A stretch of 64,000 bases of DNA from Loripinus fragilis. Its lineage: Eukaryota > Mollusca > Bivalvia > Lucinida > Lucinidae. The stretch is from contig OZ026518.1 of NCBI GenBank assembly GCA_964019695.1, forward strand, positions 73,580,912 through 73,644,911, in the 5' to 3' direction. The notes beneath the pieces were generated by a model. The model saw only the letters and a list, made by a program, of their open reading frames with translations. It was not told the DNA's origin and did not search any database. Of this stretch, positions 12,376-22,545 are shown one piece after another. Numbering within the stretch: the first letter of the stretch is position 1; every line of letters begins with the position of its first letter. The translations under genes were made by a program, and so were the position numbers.

Positions 12376-12523
12376 GGATTGAAAAAAGTTGATGCCATTT
12401 GTTAGATTTTAAAGATCACGAATACCAATTACATTCTCCCTATAACGATCAAGGCTTGTTTGTCTCAGGGCGTTGTATACCTTGTGACAATGGTAGAAAT
12501 TGTTTGCATTTGTAAAGTGATGA

Positions 12524-12537
12524 AATAAAGAAATAAA
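12524..12537 (+). other. Candidate paired poly(A) signals
   Basis: Two AATAAA hexamers, at 12524 and 12532, lie in GATGAAATAAAGAAATAAAA. They are on the same strand as the exon at 727-1057 and upstream of the dense repeat zone. They could end its transcript, but nothing in the sequence proves the link. Confidence 0.3.
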
Positions 12538-12621
12538 AGAGTGCCATCAAGTACTTTCTTGTTCTGTTCTGTTTTATTCCGAAGTTTTTGGTTTTAACTT
12601 CTCAAGTTTGTCCGGGAGACT

Positions 12622-12770
12622 AGGCCTCGAGATTGTAAAGCTTGAGTACAGTCTCAGACTCAAAATAAAGCGCAATGATTGGCTGCTTGTGGACACGTGT
12701 CCACAAGCAGCCAATCATTGAGCTTTATTTTGAGTCTGAGAATGAACTCAAGTTTTATAACCTCGAGGCA
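12622..12770. repeat. Palindromic MITE-B, complete copy
   Basis: Ends GGCCTCGAGATTGTAAA / TTTATAACCTCGAGGC. The long central palindrome AGCGCAATGATTGGCTGCTT...GACACGTGTC pairs almost perfectly. Two half-length copies lie at 46901 and 63516. Confidence 0.85.
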
Positions 12771-13135
12771 ATGTCATGGCCCTTAGCTGTTGGTGGGATG
12801 ATAAACTCAAATTCACTCACTGGCTCTACTGACCTAGATGTTTTTTAGCATATAACACCTTACCCATGCCTGCAGATTTTGCTTGGTTGGGTCGATGTTT
12901 TATGTTCCATTCATAAATTCTTCAGTCATATTGGAACTTCCTGGGATGAACCACAACTGTAGTTTTAAACATAGAATAAAGTGTTGCTCAAGATCACAAC
13001 ACACTGTTCCCCTAGTAAGAATCGAGACAGCAACCCCTCGAGTGCAAGACCCTCTACGCTCCTTTATGCCTGCAGATAATTTTGTTTCAATGTGTCACCA
13101 GACAGTCCGTTTACACTTTAATTGCCAGCCATCAA

Positions 13136-13640
13136 AAAAGCAAGTAAGTATGATCAGGAAATGCCACAATCACAGACCGCGGACCATCCCAATGCAATGT
13201 GAAGAAGAGACGCAGAAAACAGACAGCAACCAATCAGAAAATTTCGGCTCAATTCGTAAATCAAGCCTCGGATGTATGTAAGCCGTATGAAAAAGCTGCA
13301 TTTTAATAGTATCATGTTGGTTCAGTCCTATTAAAATCCATTATTCTGATTTACCGAGAGGAATAAATGAAGTTCATGTTTTTTCAATATTTTATTGAAA
13401 AAAAAACATGAAATTCATTTCATGGAATGTTGTAACCCTTTGTTTCGCTGCAATCACACTTGTTATTGTGTTGGCATGGTTTCTGTGACGTCAGCGTTAC
13501 GTAATCAAATTAGGCCCTCGATGTACATCAGAGGTCAAAGTCCACAGAATTGGCCGAGGCAGTTCCGATAGAGACAGCCACGGCACAATTAAAGTAAGGC
13601 AACCAACTCTCTCTCTTCCTTATCAAGCTGGTTACTAAAC
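13136..13640. repeat. Family-M repeat interrupted by repeat P
   Basis: Left part (GCAAGTAAGTATGATCAGG, CACAATCACAGACCGC) and right part (ATTAAAGTAAGGCAACC, CTCTCTCTTCC) match contiguous sequence in the copy starting at 14463. About 340 bp of another repeat (roughly 13241-13575) splits them. That insert contains a hairpin of AATAAATGAAGTTCATG type and a TGACGTCA palindrome at 13486, and is repeated near 27.0-27.3 kb. Confidence 0.65.
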
Positions 13641-14462
13641 TAAAGGACACAGAGAACCATACGACAGCTCACATCCTCTGCCAGCGGAAAGCATGTCACC
13701 CAGGTTGTAGAATGAAGCTACCACCCCAGCTTATTATGTCTGATCTGAACTTCACTCTGTGGTCCACCGTCAGTAAGGAGGGAAGTTCCTCTTCACCATG
13801 CATGATCGTTGGAGCCCACTGCATTTCTATGCTCTCAGTGTTTGCAGCCGACTGCAGTAGGTACTCCTGCACGACAGACAGTGCATGGGAACTCACCTGA
13901 ACTCTGAAGGAGGCCCAGGCCTGTACCGCAGATCATGGCATTTGTCTTTCCTGCATTTACCCTCAACCTCTTCTCCACGGCTTCTTTCCATATCAAAAGC
14001 CTCAGCGAGTAAGCAATAATTACAAGATCATCTGCATATAGGTCTGCCAAGGGAACTCCAATGGGGAACTCACGTGACAAGGCACCCATCACAATGACGA
14101 AGAGCAGGGGACTGAATACAAAAGCCATGGTGGACCTTCACCACAAACTCATTGCTATAACCATCAATGACACCGACATGGCTTCATGCATTGGCGTATA
14201 TGTCCTTGACTAACTGCACAATCCATTCCTCAACACCTAGCTTTCTCAGCGCCCACTAGATAATATTTCAAGGGACTGGTCAAATATTTCTCCTGCAGGT
14301 GCAGAAGCGCAAATATTGCTTCTGTAGTGCCCATTCCTTGGACAAAGCCGAAATGAGAGTCGTCAACTGACACCACCTGTCCTATAAGATAATCAACAAT
14401 CCTCTCTTGGATAATCATGACCTTTTTAGTCAGATTCGGGCCATGATAGTTGACTCTGTCGA
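13640..14462 (-). pseudogene. LINE reverse transcriptase core and C-terminal part, degenerate
   Basis: Reading right to left: VNYHGPNLTKKVMIIQERIV and HFGFVQGMGTTEAIF (RT motif region; usual form FGFVPGRGTTDAIF), then a gap. The polymerase box YADDLVI comes next within ADLYADDLVIIAYS, followed by RVNAGKTNAMICGTGL and SSGEFPCTVCRAGV leading into a Cys/His-containing stretch. Further on are GGPQSEVQIRHNKL and LGDMLSAGRGCEL in shifted frames. The catalytic Asp pair is present, but the region between the RT fingers and YADD is missing and several frames are needed. Not functional. Confidence 0.8.
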
Positions 14463-15448
14463 AAAAGTAAGTGAGTATGATCAGGAAATACCACAATCAC
14501 ACACTGCAGACCAACCCACGACACTGTGAGTAAGAGCCAAAGATCACCAACAGTCACAAGACATCAGGAAGACAATTAAAGTAAAGCAACCAGCTCTCTC
14601 TTTCCCATCAAGATGCTTGCAACACTAGAAGGACATAAAGTACTGAATAACAAAACAAGAACTTAACACAGAACCCCCACAAACAATGGGAGCAACAATG
14701 AACCGACACCAACAGAACCGCCGATTGAGAACGGACAGCAGCCTAAGCCACGGCGTGCGGGGGGGGGGGGGGGGTGGGGGGGGGGTCTTAAATGCATTTT
14801 ACTGGTACCAAATCTTTGTCCTAGACAAAATTGTTTAGCTCGTATGGAGTCTTCCTAACTATTGCGATGTTTCATCACAGAGAAACAATGTAATTAAATC
14901 AACATACGATGACGAAACAAAGACAAGGCTTACGGCTCACAGATAGAGCTAAAGAAAACCACAAGTTGGGCCATGATGGGACCAGCCAAAGGCAAGCATT
15001 AGACATCAGGCAACCGATTAAAGCTTTACGCCAGGGCCGTCATTGAGTCTGAGCCTGACGCACCGCCATGCAATTAAAGAGGGGACCATAGCTATAAACC
15101 ATATTAACTTTTTATATTGTTTGATTATCTTTTTGAATTGATCACTCAAATTAGGTTTTCCAACAATTCTTTGAATTTTTAAACTATATCACCACAAAAA
15201 TGAACTTAATCACCATAAGGTAATGGCTCTGATATGCCCTGTTGCAGAAGTTTTTTTAAAACTAATATTGTATTTAACAATCAACTCTGAGTGTCTGTGG
15301 TAGAAATGGGAAAATGCTTTACGAAATTTAAAATATCGATAACCTTGTTTTAATAACTTGGCTGTCAAAAATAGGGTTCTCTTGTTGAAGTCACTAACAT
15401 TAGAACAAACTCTTTGCAAAGCGAATAAACTGTGAAATATATACATCA
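14463..15448. repeat. Family-M repeat inserted in the LINE
   Basis: Begins AAAAAGTAAGTGAGTATGAT and runs to ATATACATCATAG. It splits the LINE exactly between CLYKGNGDS (minus, near 15455) and DRVNYHG (near 14460). Other copies are at 47015-48010, 49556-50000 and 63640-64000. It contains a 33-base G-rich run near 14758-14790. No ORF. The superfamily is unknown; I could not define a target duplication. Confidence 0.7.
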
Positions 15449-15836
15449 TAGAATCACCATTGCCCTTGTAAAGACAGACAATGAACCTGCTCCTAGTCAG
15501 TTTTGACCTTGCCATCATGAATAATAGCGTTAGCAAGATCTTGGATCATGGTGTTACCTGTATCATCTGCTATCCTGATCATCTCCAGCTTTATACCTGA
15601 TGGGCCTGCAGCTTTGCCCATCATCTTTGAGATGACTTTCTTCTCCATATGTTTTTTTAATGGCTTGTCGCTTAAAACATCATTCTCTTTCCTCATCTGC
15701 AAGGCGGACTTGTGGTCAATTCTCTCATAGACCATATTGTCTGTTTTGTGGCGTGCATGGTGCATCACACGTCTGGCGATGCGCTTGGCAGTGTCATATG
15801 ATAACTGTGTACAGGTGGCAGCCTCCCATGCTTTAA
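15449..15836 (-). pseudogene. LINE RT N-terminal region, degenerate
   Basis: Minus-strand translation gives RRVMHHARHKTDNMVYERID, then KMMGKAAGPSGIKLEMIR (the conserved GKAAGPSGI-type entry to the RT domain), MIQDLANAIIHDGKVKTD, and after a frameshift FIVCLYKGNGDS. The piggyBac-like MITE at 15837 interrupts its 5' side. Confidence 0.8.
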
Positions 15837-16079
15837 CCCTTAATGCGCCAATCGCAACAAAAGTCGTCTGCTTTTCTCGTCTGCTGAAATGTTTAAAAAG
15901 CCTCTATGGCAAACAGTGTGGACCCAGATCAGACTACTCCTATTATAGAAGCAGTCTGTTCTGTGTCCACGCTGTTTACATCTACTCTTAATTCGTCAGT
16001 AATGCTAGGCAATCATTTGAAGCAGACGACTTCAGCAGACGACATTTTCAGATGCATTTTTTTCTTGGCGCTTTAAGGG
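15837..16079. repeat. piggyBac-like MITE-D inserted in the LINE
   Basis: Terminal repeats CCCTTAATGCGCCAATCGC and GGCGCTTTAAGGG, flanked on both sides by TTAA (15833-15836 and 16080-16083). The TTAA target and CCC/GGG ends are the piggyBac signature. The interior carries AAGTCGTCTGCTTTTCTCG and a TGGACCCAGATCAGAC palindrome. No transposase. Confidence 0.88.
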
Positions 16080-16083
16080 TTAA

Positions 16084-16400
16084 AAGCTTGGTGTTTGGCT
16101 GTGATGAACATCTTCTAAATCCTTATTCCATCACCGAGTTTCACGTCACCATCGGTAGGGCATAGTTGTATTATATGCCTCCTCTGTTGTCTGCAGTAAA
16201 CTTGGCTTGAGTTTTGCCCAGATTTCCTTAGTAGTTGTAGCCGCTTCTATTCCCACAGTGGGCACACGTGCCTTGAAGACTTCCTGGAAGGGGCTACATA
16301 TATGAGGATCTCTGAGCTTCCATACTGGATTGGGCAAATCAATGTCACACATCAGGAGTTGATGATGCAGAGTAAACTACTCTCCAGGGATCGCCTTCAC
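16084..16400 (-). pseudogene. LINE endonuclease-RT linker, degenerate
   Basis: Minus-strand peptide WKLRDPHICSPFQEVFKA, VPTVGIEAATTTKEIWAKL and LLQTTEEAYNTTMPYRW matches the stretch preceding the RT domain in the same LINE type (recalled, not searched). It belongs with the RT piece on the other side of the MITE. Confidence 0.7.
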
Positions 16401-16540
16401 ATCCATAACAAGTTTGCACAGGCTCTTTCAAAATAAACACAGTCTATCTTGGGTTTTACTGTACATGTATTATCTGACCTGTATTTGATGAAGTGATTGT
16501 CACGTTTCTTGAAGCAAGTGTTATGTACGAGGAGTTCTAT

Positions 16541-16810
16541 TTTTCAAGTAGCGAGTTTCGAGTAAGAAAAGCGAGTTTCGAGTAAGAAAAGTGAGTTTCG
16601 AGTAAGAAAAGCGAGGTTCGAGTAAGAAAAGCGAGTTTCGAGTAAGAAAAGCGAGTTTCGAGTAAGAAAAGTGAGTTTCGAGTAAGAAAAGCGAGTTTCG
16701 AGTAAGAAAAGTGAGTTTCGAGTAAGAAAAGTGAGTTTCGAGTAAGAAAAGCTCGAAACTCACTTTTCTTACTCGAAACTCACTTTTATAACTCGAAACT
16801 AGCTTTTCTA
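16541..16810. repeat. 20-bp satellite ending in an inverted segment
   Basis: About ten direct copies of GAGTTTCGAGTAAGAAAAGC run to 16752. Then three units appear in reverse orientation (CTCGAAACTCACTTTTCTTA and variants), making a fold-back end. Period 20 gives a spurious open frame on the minus strand. Confidence 0.9.
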
Positions 16811-16831
16811 TGTACAGAGTGCATATTCCAG

Positions 16832-17056
16832 ACCCCGAGGTTATGAAACTATTTTCATGCTCAACTCAACTGAGCACGAAATTTATCCTGCTCAAAAATG
16901 TTAAAACGCCATCATTCGTAAGCATTTAAACATTTACTAGCATGATACAACTTATAGCAGGAAACTTCTCCATTTGTCGGTATTTTATTTTTATGGGCAG
17001 TTGAAATTTCACGCTCAATTGAGTTGAGCACGAAAAACGTTTTATAACCTCGAGGC
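16832..17056. repeat. Palindromic MITE-C, copy 1
   Basis: Ends CCCCGAGGTTATGAAACT and GTTTTATAACCTCGAGG. Inner arms carry CTCAACTCAACTGAGCACG and its inverse. Inserted in the LINE between endonuclease and linker. Copies at 19501, 27857 and 50719, and fragments near 30.1 kb. Confidence 0.8.
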
Positions 17057-17275
17057 CTGGTTCTTCTCACCCTCAGTATTAGGGTCTGGCCTGCCATTCC
17101 CACAGCCTCCATGTATTTCTTTGTAACCTGAGCCTGTACATTCCTATCACCACATGGAATGAGGAATTCCCATGCATGGATCACTGTAGTCACGGCACGT
17201 ACATGTAGTTGGTCATAGAATAGATCCTTTACAGCATCGCTTAGACCGCACTGTGTCTCATAGAAAGACATGGAG
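17057..17275 (-). pseudogene. LINE endonuclease fragment, frameshifted
   Basis: Minus-strand peptide MSFYETQCGLSDAVKDLFYD, then WEFLIPCGDRN (the conserved GDWN/GDFN region of AP-type endonucleases, here GDRN). After a frameshift it reads YKEIHGGCGNGRPDPNTEG. The Trp to Arg change and the frameshift make it inactive. The 5' end of the LINE is not recognisable beyond 17275. Confidence 0.75.
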
Positions 17276-17387
17276 CATACTAGTATTCCAGACTCGCTTT
17301 ACCTCAAATACCTCTCTATTCATTCCTCAGCCACGAGAATTCCCGCATCAGCAGTACCCTTGTTGTTTCCAGACCACTATCATCAAC

Positions 17388-17582
17388 ACACACCGGGTAG
17401 GCGGCAATCGAAACCGCAATCAACTATCGACGAACGCGGATCAAAAATCGATAAAAACAGTGTTTTCGATTGCCACTTGTCGCCAGAGTGGCGACAAATG
17501 GCAATCGAATACTCTGTTTCTAACGATTTTGATCTACATTCCTCGATAGTATTGGGATTTCGATTGCCGCCTACCCGGTGTG
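17388..17582. repeat. Palindromic MITE-L, copy 1
   Basis: Ends CACACCGGGTAGGCGGCAAT and CGATTGCCGCCTACCCGGTGT, with a central hairpin CTTGTCGCCAGAGTGGCGACAAATG. Second copy at 50262-50459. Confidence 0.85.
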
Positions 17583-17683
17583 GAACATTAACAGCAGATT
17601 TCCAGTAAATATATTTAAACCCACCATCACCACGACTCCTGTACCTAGTCTGCTAGTGTCCTTTTTTGTTTTGCAATTCTCTC

Positions 17684-17685
<2 letters not shown>

Positions 17686-17733
<48 letters not shown>
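17686..17733. repeat. (GA)n microsatellite
   Basis: An uninterrupted AG/GA dinucleotide run of about 48 bases. Confidence 0.97.
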
Positions 17734-17734
<1 letters not shown>

Positions 17735-18127
17735 CTGTTAGTGTCCTGCGTCCTTTCCTCGCGGTGCCGCGTCTGGAATTGCGATGTGGTCATATATGTA
17801 CTCACTTGCTTTCTTTCAGAGTTCCCAAACTGTACGTGCTTTTTGGCATTTTGTGGCAATGGTGCATCGAACGTATCACGCACACGATGCAATGCTCACT
17901 CCGAGTACATGGAATAACTCGAACACACGGGTGCTCGCCGAGCAACATCCTGTTATGTTGTTTTTCATAGCAATATTTAAGAAAAAATCATGTTTTCAAA
18001 AACCACAAAGTGTCACCTGTTTGACAACGTGACATTTTGCAAGCTGCTTGTTTCCATGGTAACATTTGGCGCTAAAACTGAATAAGTCTTTATTTCTGCT
18101 TCTGTTGCTATGCATGTATATCATTTT

Positions 18128-18248
18128 GTTTAAATACTATTAACATATGTTTTGGGTGCTCAAAATAACCGTCTCATTGAGATGGTTCTTTTGAGTACCT
18201 ACACCATATATATGTGTTTGAGAAATAAGAATTTTTTTTTTGATACGC
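18128..18248. repeat. MITE-A hairpin, copy 9
   Basis: Core AACCGTCTCATTGAGATGGTTC with the family shoulders. The right end GATACGC is followed by CTCTTAACTAAAGACC, nearly the same flank as copy 1, so these two may share an older duplicated context. Confidence 0.8.
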
Positions 18249-18264
18249 TCTCTTAACTAAAGAC

Positions 18265-19111
18265 CAGGGCCCGGAATTACAATGCCTCCTTAGAGTTAAG
18301 AAGTTAAAGACATAGAAAATTTAGCAATAATACTGGTACCACTCATTATGATTCTCTCCAGGGGTCATACTGGACAGATCAAAGGCTAATCTTTATTAGG
18401 TGATTATGACTTCCTTACAGGGGGCAATAAAGTGGTCCCATGAAGGGATTAGGTATTTTCTGATAAAATATTGATCTTTATCTTAGTGAAAGAAATTGTG
18501 TTGCATACAGGTAAGTCCCCTCTTGAGGCCCCTTTAAGTTTGTGAGATACTGAAACTGTCCCTTATCAGTAAATTCACTAATGATTCCATATATCACAAA
18601 ATATATGCCTTTAAGTATTGATCTTTCAGGATGCTAAAAATAACGTTTAAAACTGATTAAAATCAAACTAGTTTTAATTTTTCTGAAGATCACAATGATA
18701 CCTTTGACCACAAATACCACATCGATCCAGGCAATTTATTAATTAGCATTTAATATAGCATGTTGAAATATCAATACTTAACTTAAAGACAAAGATTACT
18801 GTCCATTAGAGATCATTAAAGGATTAACTGATAAGGGACAGTTTTAGTAGCTCACAAAATTATAGGGGCCTCAAAAGGGGACTTACCTGTATAAATCACA
18901 ATTTCAATCACTAAGATAAAGATCAAAATTTTATCATAAAATACCAAATCCCTTCATGGGGCCACTTTATTGCCCCTGTAAGGAAGTCATAATCACCTCA
19001 TTACGACTGTCCTTTTGATCTGCCCAGTATGACCCCCTGGAGAGAGTCATAATGAGTGGTACCAGTATTATTGCTTAACTTTAAGGAGGCATTGTAATTC
19101 CGGGCCCAGGG
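18265..19111. repeat. Fold-back element with about 300-bp arms
   Basis: Outer ends GGGCCCGGAATTACAATGCC and GGCATTGTAATTCCGGGCCC. Arms continue in register through CTCATTATGATTCTCTCCAG, GTGATTATGACTTCCTTACA and ACTGTCCCTTATCAG, each found inverted on the right side. The spacer of about 260 bp is non-coding and AT-rich. Confidence 0.85.
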
Positions 19112-19268
19112 CCTGCTTAGATGTTTTGCCGCACTTTACCATTACTTTCAATAATGAGAAGATAAATTGTTTAAAACATGTATTGCTCAGTTAGTATGTG
19201 ATAATTCTATTTGTCGCCACAACCGCGCGAAATCCACAAACAGTGACGTATATTATAGGTCCCTAGTA

Positions 19269-19489
19269 CAAATGAACCGCGACATGCGGGACCCGCAAAG
19301 GCTCAGATCAGTCTGCGCATACGCGCAGTCTGATCAGAGCATTTGCTTGTCGCTTGAAGAGTCTAGGACTCGTAGGCTACTGACCGAACATCATTTGGAG
19401 TTTTTAAGCTTAAAGGCAGGCTGCACAGGCTCGTATGAGTCTACACTTGATAGAATGCCACATTGTTAGAAATCACATGTCACGGCTAA
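19269..19489. repeat. Palindromic MITE-E, copy 1 (reverse orientation)
   Basis: Ends AACCGCGACATGCGGG and AATCACATGTCACGG; core GATCAGTCTGCGCATACGCGCAGTCTGATC. Other copies at 29739, 36582 and 42187. Confidence 0.8.
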
Positions 19490-19500
19490 AATATAAAACC

Positions 19501-19743
19501 AGGCCCCGACTTTATAAAACTTTTTTTCATGTCCAACTCAGCTGAGCACGAAATGTATCCTGCTCATAAATGTTAAAATTTAAATTTAAATTAAAATTTT
19601 AACATTTATTAGCATGATAAATACAACATCTGAGAGACTTAAAGCAAGAAACTTCTTCATTTGTCGGTATTATAGTTTTTATCAGCAGTTGAAATTTCGT
19701 GCTCAGATGAGTTGAGCATGAAAAAGTTGTATAACCTCGGGGC
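19501..19743. repeat. Palindromic MITE-C, copy 2
   Basis: GGCCCCGACTTTATAAAACT at the left and GTTGTATAACCTCGGGGC at the right. Central AAATTTAAATTTAAATT palindrome. It starts 11 bp after the MITE-E copy. Confidence 0.8.
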
Positions 19744-19844
19744 ATGTACAAGTTTACTTCACCGTACATTTCACACAAAGGTTCATACTTGAGATCGAGA
19801 AGTCTCTTGTTCGAGCTCCAGAGCTGCGAAGCGCGAGGCTTATG

Positions 19845-20070
19845 TTTGTTTGTCTGTTTGTTTGATTTGATTCTTTACGTCCCATCAACAATCTTTCAGT
19901 TAAACAGGGACAGGCAGTTAAACAGGGACGGGTCTTCCTGGTTTGAACCAGTACTAAGCTAGGATAAATGTGTCTTGCTCAAGGACCACAACGCCGTGAC
20001 ACCGGGGAGGCTCGAACCCGCGGCCTTTCGGTCTCGAATCAAGCACTCTACCACTGAGCCACTGCGCTCC
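19845..20070 (-). repeat. SINE-1, tRNA-derived
   Basis: Read on the minus strand: head GGGAGCGCAGTGGCTCAGTG with A-box GGCTCAGTGGTAGAGTGC, B-box GGTTCGAGCC, body CTTGAGCAAGACACATTTAT, and tail ending ACGTAAAGAATCAAATCAAA plus CAAA repeats. The head is tRNA-like, but the length and tail show a retroposon, not a tRNA gene. Confidence 0.85.
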
Positions 20071-20267
20071 CTATATGAGCATTTTCACGAACTGCTAACG
20101 GACGGACGGACTCACACAGTGATTATAACTGGGTCGTGCAATAACGCATAACCGAAGCCACTTTGATGAATCTTTGCTGTGTGAAACGTGTATATGCGGG
20201 ACGCTGTTCAAGGCACAGATCAGTCTGGGCATGATAATTCGCATACACTCCAATTGATAATTCGCAT

Positions 20268-20452
20268 GTACTTTCCTGCCAGCCAATAGTGAAAGTGACG
20301 TCATGTTTTGTTTACAAAGTTATCAGGGACTTGATCTATAGATCACTTGTGTATTAATAATACGCATGTGATCAATCGATTCACGTTAGCTCAAGTGGTG
20401 TATACATGTAAAAACATGATGTCACTGTCACTCTTGGCTGGCAGGACAGTAC
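20268..20452. repeat. Palindromic MITE-N, copy 2 (both ends kept)
   Basis: GTACTTTCCTGCCAGCCAAT at the left and CTTGGCTGGCAGGACAGTAC at the right. Contains GTGACGTCATG and the ATAGATCACTTGTGTATTAA core shared with copy 1. Confidence 0.8.
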
Positions 20453-20582
20453 TTGAAGATCCGCTCTTATTTGAGTTAATTATTTTTGATAGATTGTTTA
20501 ACTCTTTGCATGCAGGGAATTTTTTCATGCTTTATTGTCACTTTTTCGTAAAAAAAGAATTAAAATAAAATTTAAAAAAACC

Positions 20583-20680
20583 CCACCAGAGTACCAAACG
20601 GATTGGATCCAGATCAGGACCAACTTTCTGTCGGTCCTGATCTGGGTCCAAACTGTCAATTAACATACGGCAAAAGTCGC
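20583..20680. repeat. Palindrome G
   Basis: GGATTGGATCCAGATCAGGA pairs with TCCTGATCTGGGTCCAAACT. One of a family with related copies near 40.4, 41.5, 41.9, 52.9, 58.6 and 59.1 kb. Its GTCGTCTGCTGATAACC shoulder resembles the interior of MITE-D. Confidence 0.7.
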
Positions 20681-21479
20681 CACTGGCAAGGTAAGAGTGC
20701 GTGTACAACGTCAGCGTCATTTTCACGAAGCAACTTTGACGCATCTTTGCGTGAGACATGTATGTGTATGTGGATCAGGGCGGGACATGATAATTCGCAT
20801 GTACTGAATATTTCGCATGTACGCGAAGATCCGTTCTGATCTAAGTTAATTACTAAAATTGTTTTTTTAAATGTTCAAACTCCTACAAACAAATTTGAAG
20901 TTCAAGAGGGGTCACACAATGTATATAAACATGTACTTGATATTTGACACAAACAAGATATTTCGTCACCCGGTTTGTAAGTCAGTCATACCACTATAAT
21001 ACTAACTTGACCGATTTCTTGAACTTTAAATTATGCACACACACTTAAAAAACAACTTGACTCTTTACCTGCTTGCGACGACTTTTGCCGTCTGCTGATA
21101 ACCTTTACGAACATACAGTTCAATCGTCCGGCCACTGCTTGACACTGGTGATCACTGACGGTATTCCTGAAAGATGTTTTTGAAAAAAAAGTGAATTCAA
21201 TTTGGAAAAAACTGCAGACGACAAAATATTCCAGCATGCAAACAGTCCAGCTACTTGTATTGCATCATGATCAGCCAACCGGAAAACCAAAAATTGCTTA
21301 CCATCCTATTAACTATCAGGGATGTAGATCAGGCAAAATAGTTTTCAGTCCTAGGGATAGAACCCGTTTGCTGATCAGCATCTGCTGTATATTTTATAGG
21401 CACCCTCCCTCAAAATGAGGTACAGCTACCGTGTTTATCTTCTAGACTGGTTTCGCAGTTTGTGTTCATTCCACAATAA

Positions 21480-21665
21480 AAAGCGGCAGCTTTTGTCGTC
21501 TGCTGAATGTTTGAGTAGCATTTTGACACAGGTCTGTTCTGGGTTTACACTGTTTGCCCCAATACTTACATAAGTCAAATAACTTAGCAAAATATGCAGC
21601 AGACGACTTAAGCAGATGATATTTTAAGATGAATTTTTGCAAGCGTTTTAATCGCAGCTGAAATT
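21480..21665. repeat. MITE-D relative, degraded ends
   Basis: Starts AAGCGGCAGCTTTTGTCGTC and ends GCAAGCGTTTTAATCGCAGC. The interior has the family phrases GTCTGCTGAATG, CAGGTCTGTTCTGGG and CAGCAGACGACTTAAGCAG. The TTAA/CCC termini are lost. Confidence 0.6.
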
Positions 21666-22106
21666 GTCTGCTGATGTCGTCCGGTTAATTCCCATGCGCA
21701 CAATTCCTGCGTCGGAAAACAGGTCCTGTCTTTCCGACCATTTACGAATTCGGATCAATACAGTTTTCAGATACTCTTATATCAGATGGATATTTCTGGT
21801 GCATTTATTTACGGGATACCTGTGTATTCTAAATTTTCATTTGGGTAAGTATATCGTCGGTTATACGGTCGGAAATTGAGTTTTGCGGCGACGCGCGAGC
21901 GGAGCCGTTAAGCGTAATTTCCGAGTGTTATCCGACGACATTTGTCCCTAAATATGGGCATCTCCATTCGAACGCAGTTTTGTCTGAAAATGGAGCGTTG
22001 CATGCAAATAAGGCCGCACATCATCCATCGAAATGTAACGTTATTAATAATCACATCAAACTATTTTTGTCAGTGTCGCAATTTTTGACGTTGTCCAACC
22101 AGACGT

Positions 22107-22312
22107 GGGAGCGCAATAGCTCAGTGGTAGAGAGCTTGTCTCGAGTTCGTGTGGCTACGGGTTCGAGCTTCATCGGCGTCACTGCGTTGTTTCCTTGGGC
22201 AAGACGCATTAATCCTCTTTAGTACTGGTTCAACCCAGGAAGACATAACTGAAAAAATGTTGACTGGTACGCAAAGAATCAAGTCAAACAAACAAACCAA
22301 ACAAAACAAAAG
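22107..22312 (+). repeat. SINE-1, tRNA-derived, plus strand
   Basis: GGAGCGCAATAGCTCAGTGG (A-box region), GGGTTCGAGCTTC (B-box), TGGGCAAGACGCATTAATCC, GTTCAACCCAGGAAGAC, GTTGACTGGTACGCAAAGAA and a CAAACAAACC tail. Confidence 0.85.
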
Positions 22313-22545
22313 CAAGTGCATTAGAAATGAGGAAAATCTCGAAACGATGATATTTCTATAACACGCAAAGATTTAGATACACTGTCTAGTCTCTGTATCC
22401 GAGCAGGCTTGTTTGATTCTTATTTGGTCGGAAACCCTCGAAAACAGAGTTTCTCGCCACTATGTGATTTGTTAGATTGATAGTGTTCTTCATTCGGGAA
22501 AGTCCGCCACAATTCGACAATCGAATCATGGCTCGGGTGTATGTA

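Larger units (their letters stand above)
1058..12520. other. Sparse non-coding region (3'UTR, intron or intergenic)
   Basis: AT-rich DNA with no convincing coding exon on either strand. It holds the MITE copies listed separately, a SINE tail and a minisatellite. Stretches at 2.8-4.4, 7.5-8.1 and 8.9-10.0 kb show nothing I can identify. Repeat load is clearly lower than after 12.6 kb. Confidence 0.5.
13640..17275 (-). mobile_element. Dead non-LTR retrotransposon (endonuclease + RT), nested insertions
   Basis: Minus-strand pieces occur in the correct order for one LINE polyprotein: endonuclease (17057-17275), linker (about 16100-16400), RT N-part (15449-15836), RT core and YADD (13835-14462), and the downstream zinc-knuckle-like region (13640-13835). 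They are separated by a satellite and by family C, D and M elements. Frameshifts and stops are frequent. The phrases RGTTDAIF-like, YADDLVI and AGKT.AMICGTGL are typical of RTE-like LINEs common in molluscs and cnidarians; this subtype call is from memory. Confidence 0.8.

Noticed and set aside
12171..12392. 73-residue repeat peptide
   Set aside because: Product of the 48-bp minisatellite; no start or splice context.
12883..13281. 132-residue frame
   Set aside because: Its second half is family-M repeat sequence (GTAAGTATGATCAGG) and runs into repeat P; no domain is visible.
17253..17608. Overlapping plus-strand frames of 98-112 residues
   Set aside because: They overlap the antisense of the LINE endonuclease and the palindromic MITE-L.
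22107..22180. tRNA gene
   Set aside because: A- and B-box-like motifs are present, but the body, shared tail and multiple copies show a SINE. The same applies at 34676 and 41715.
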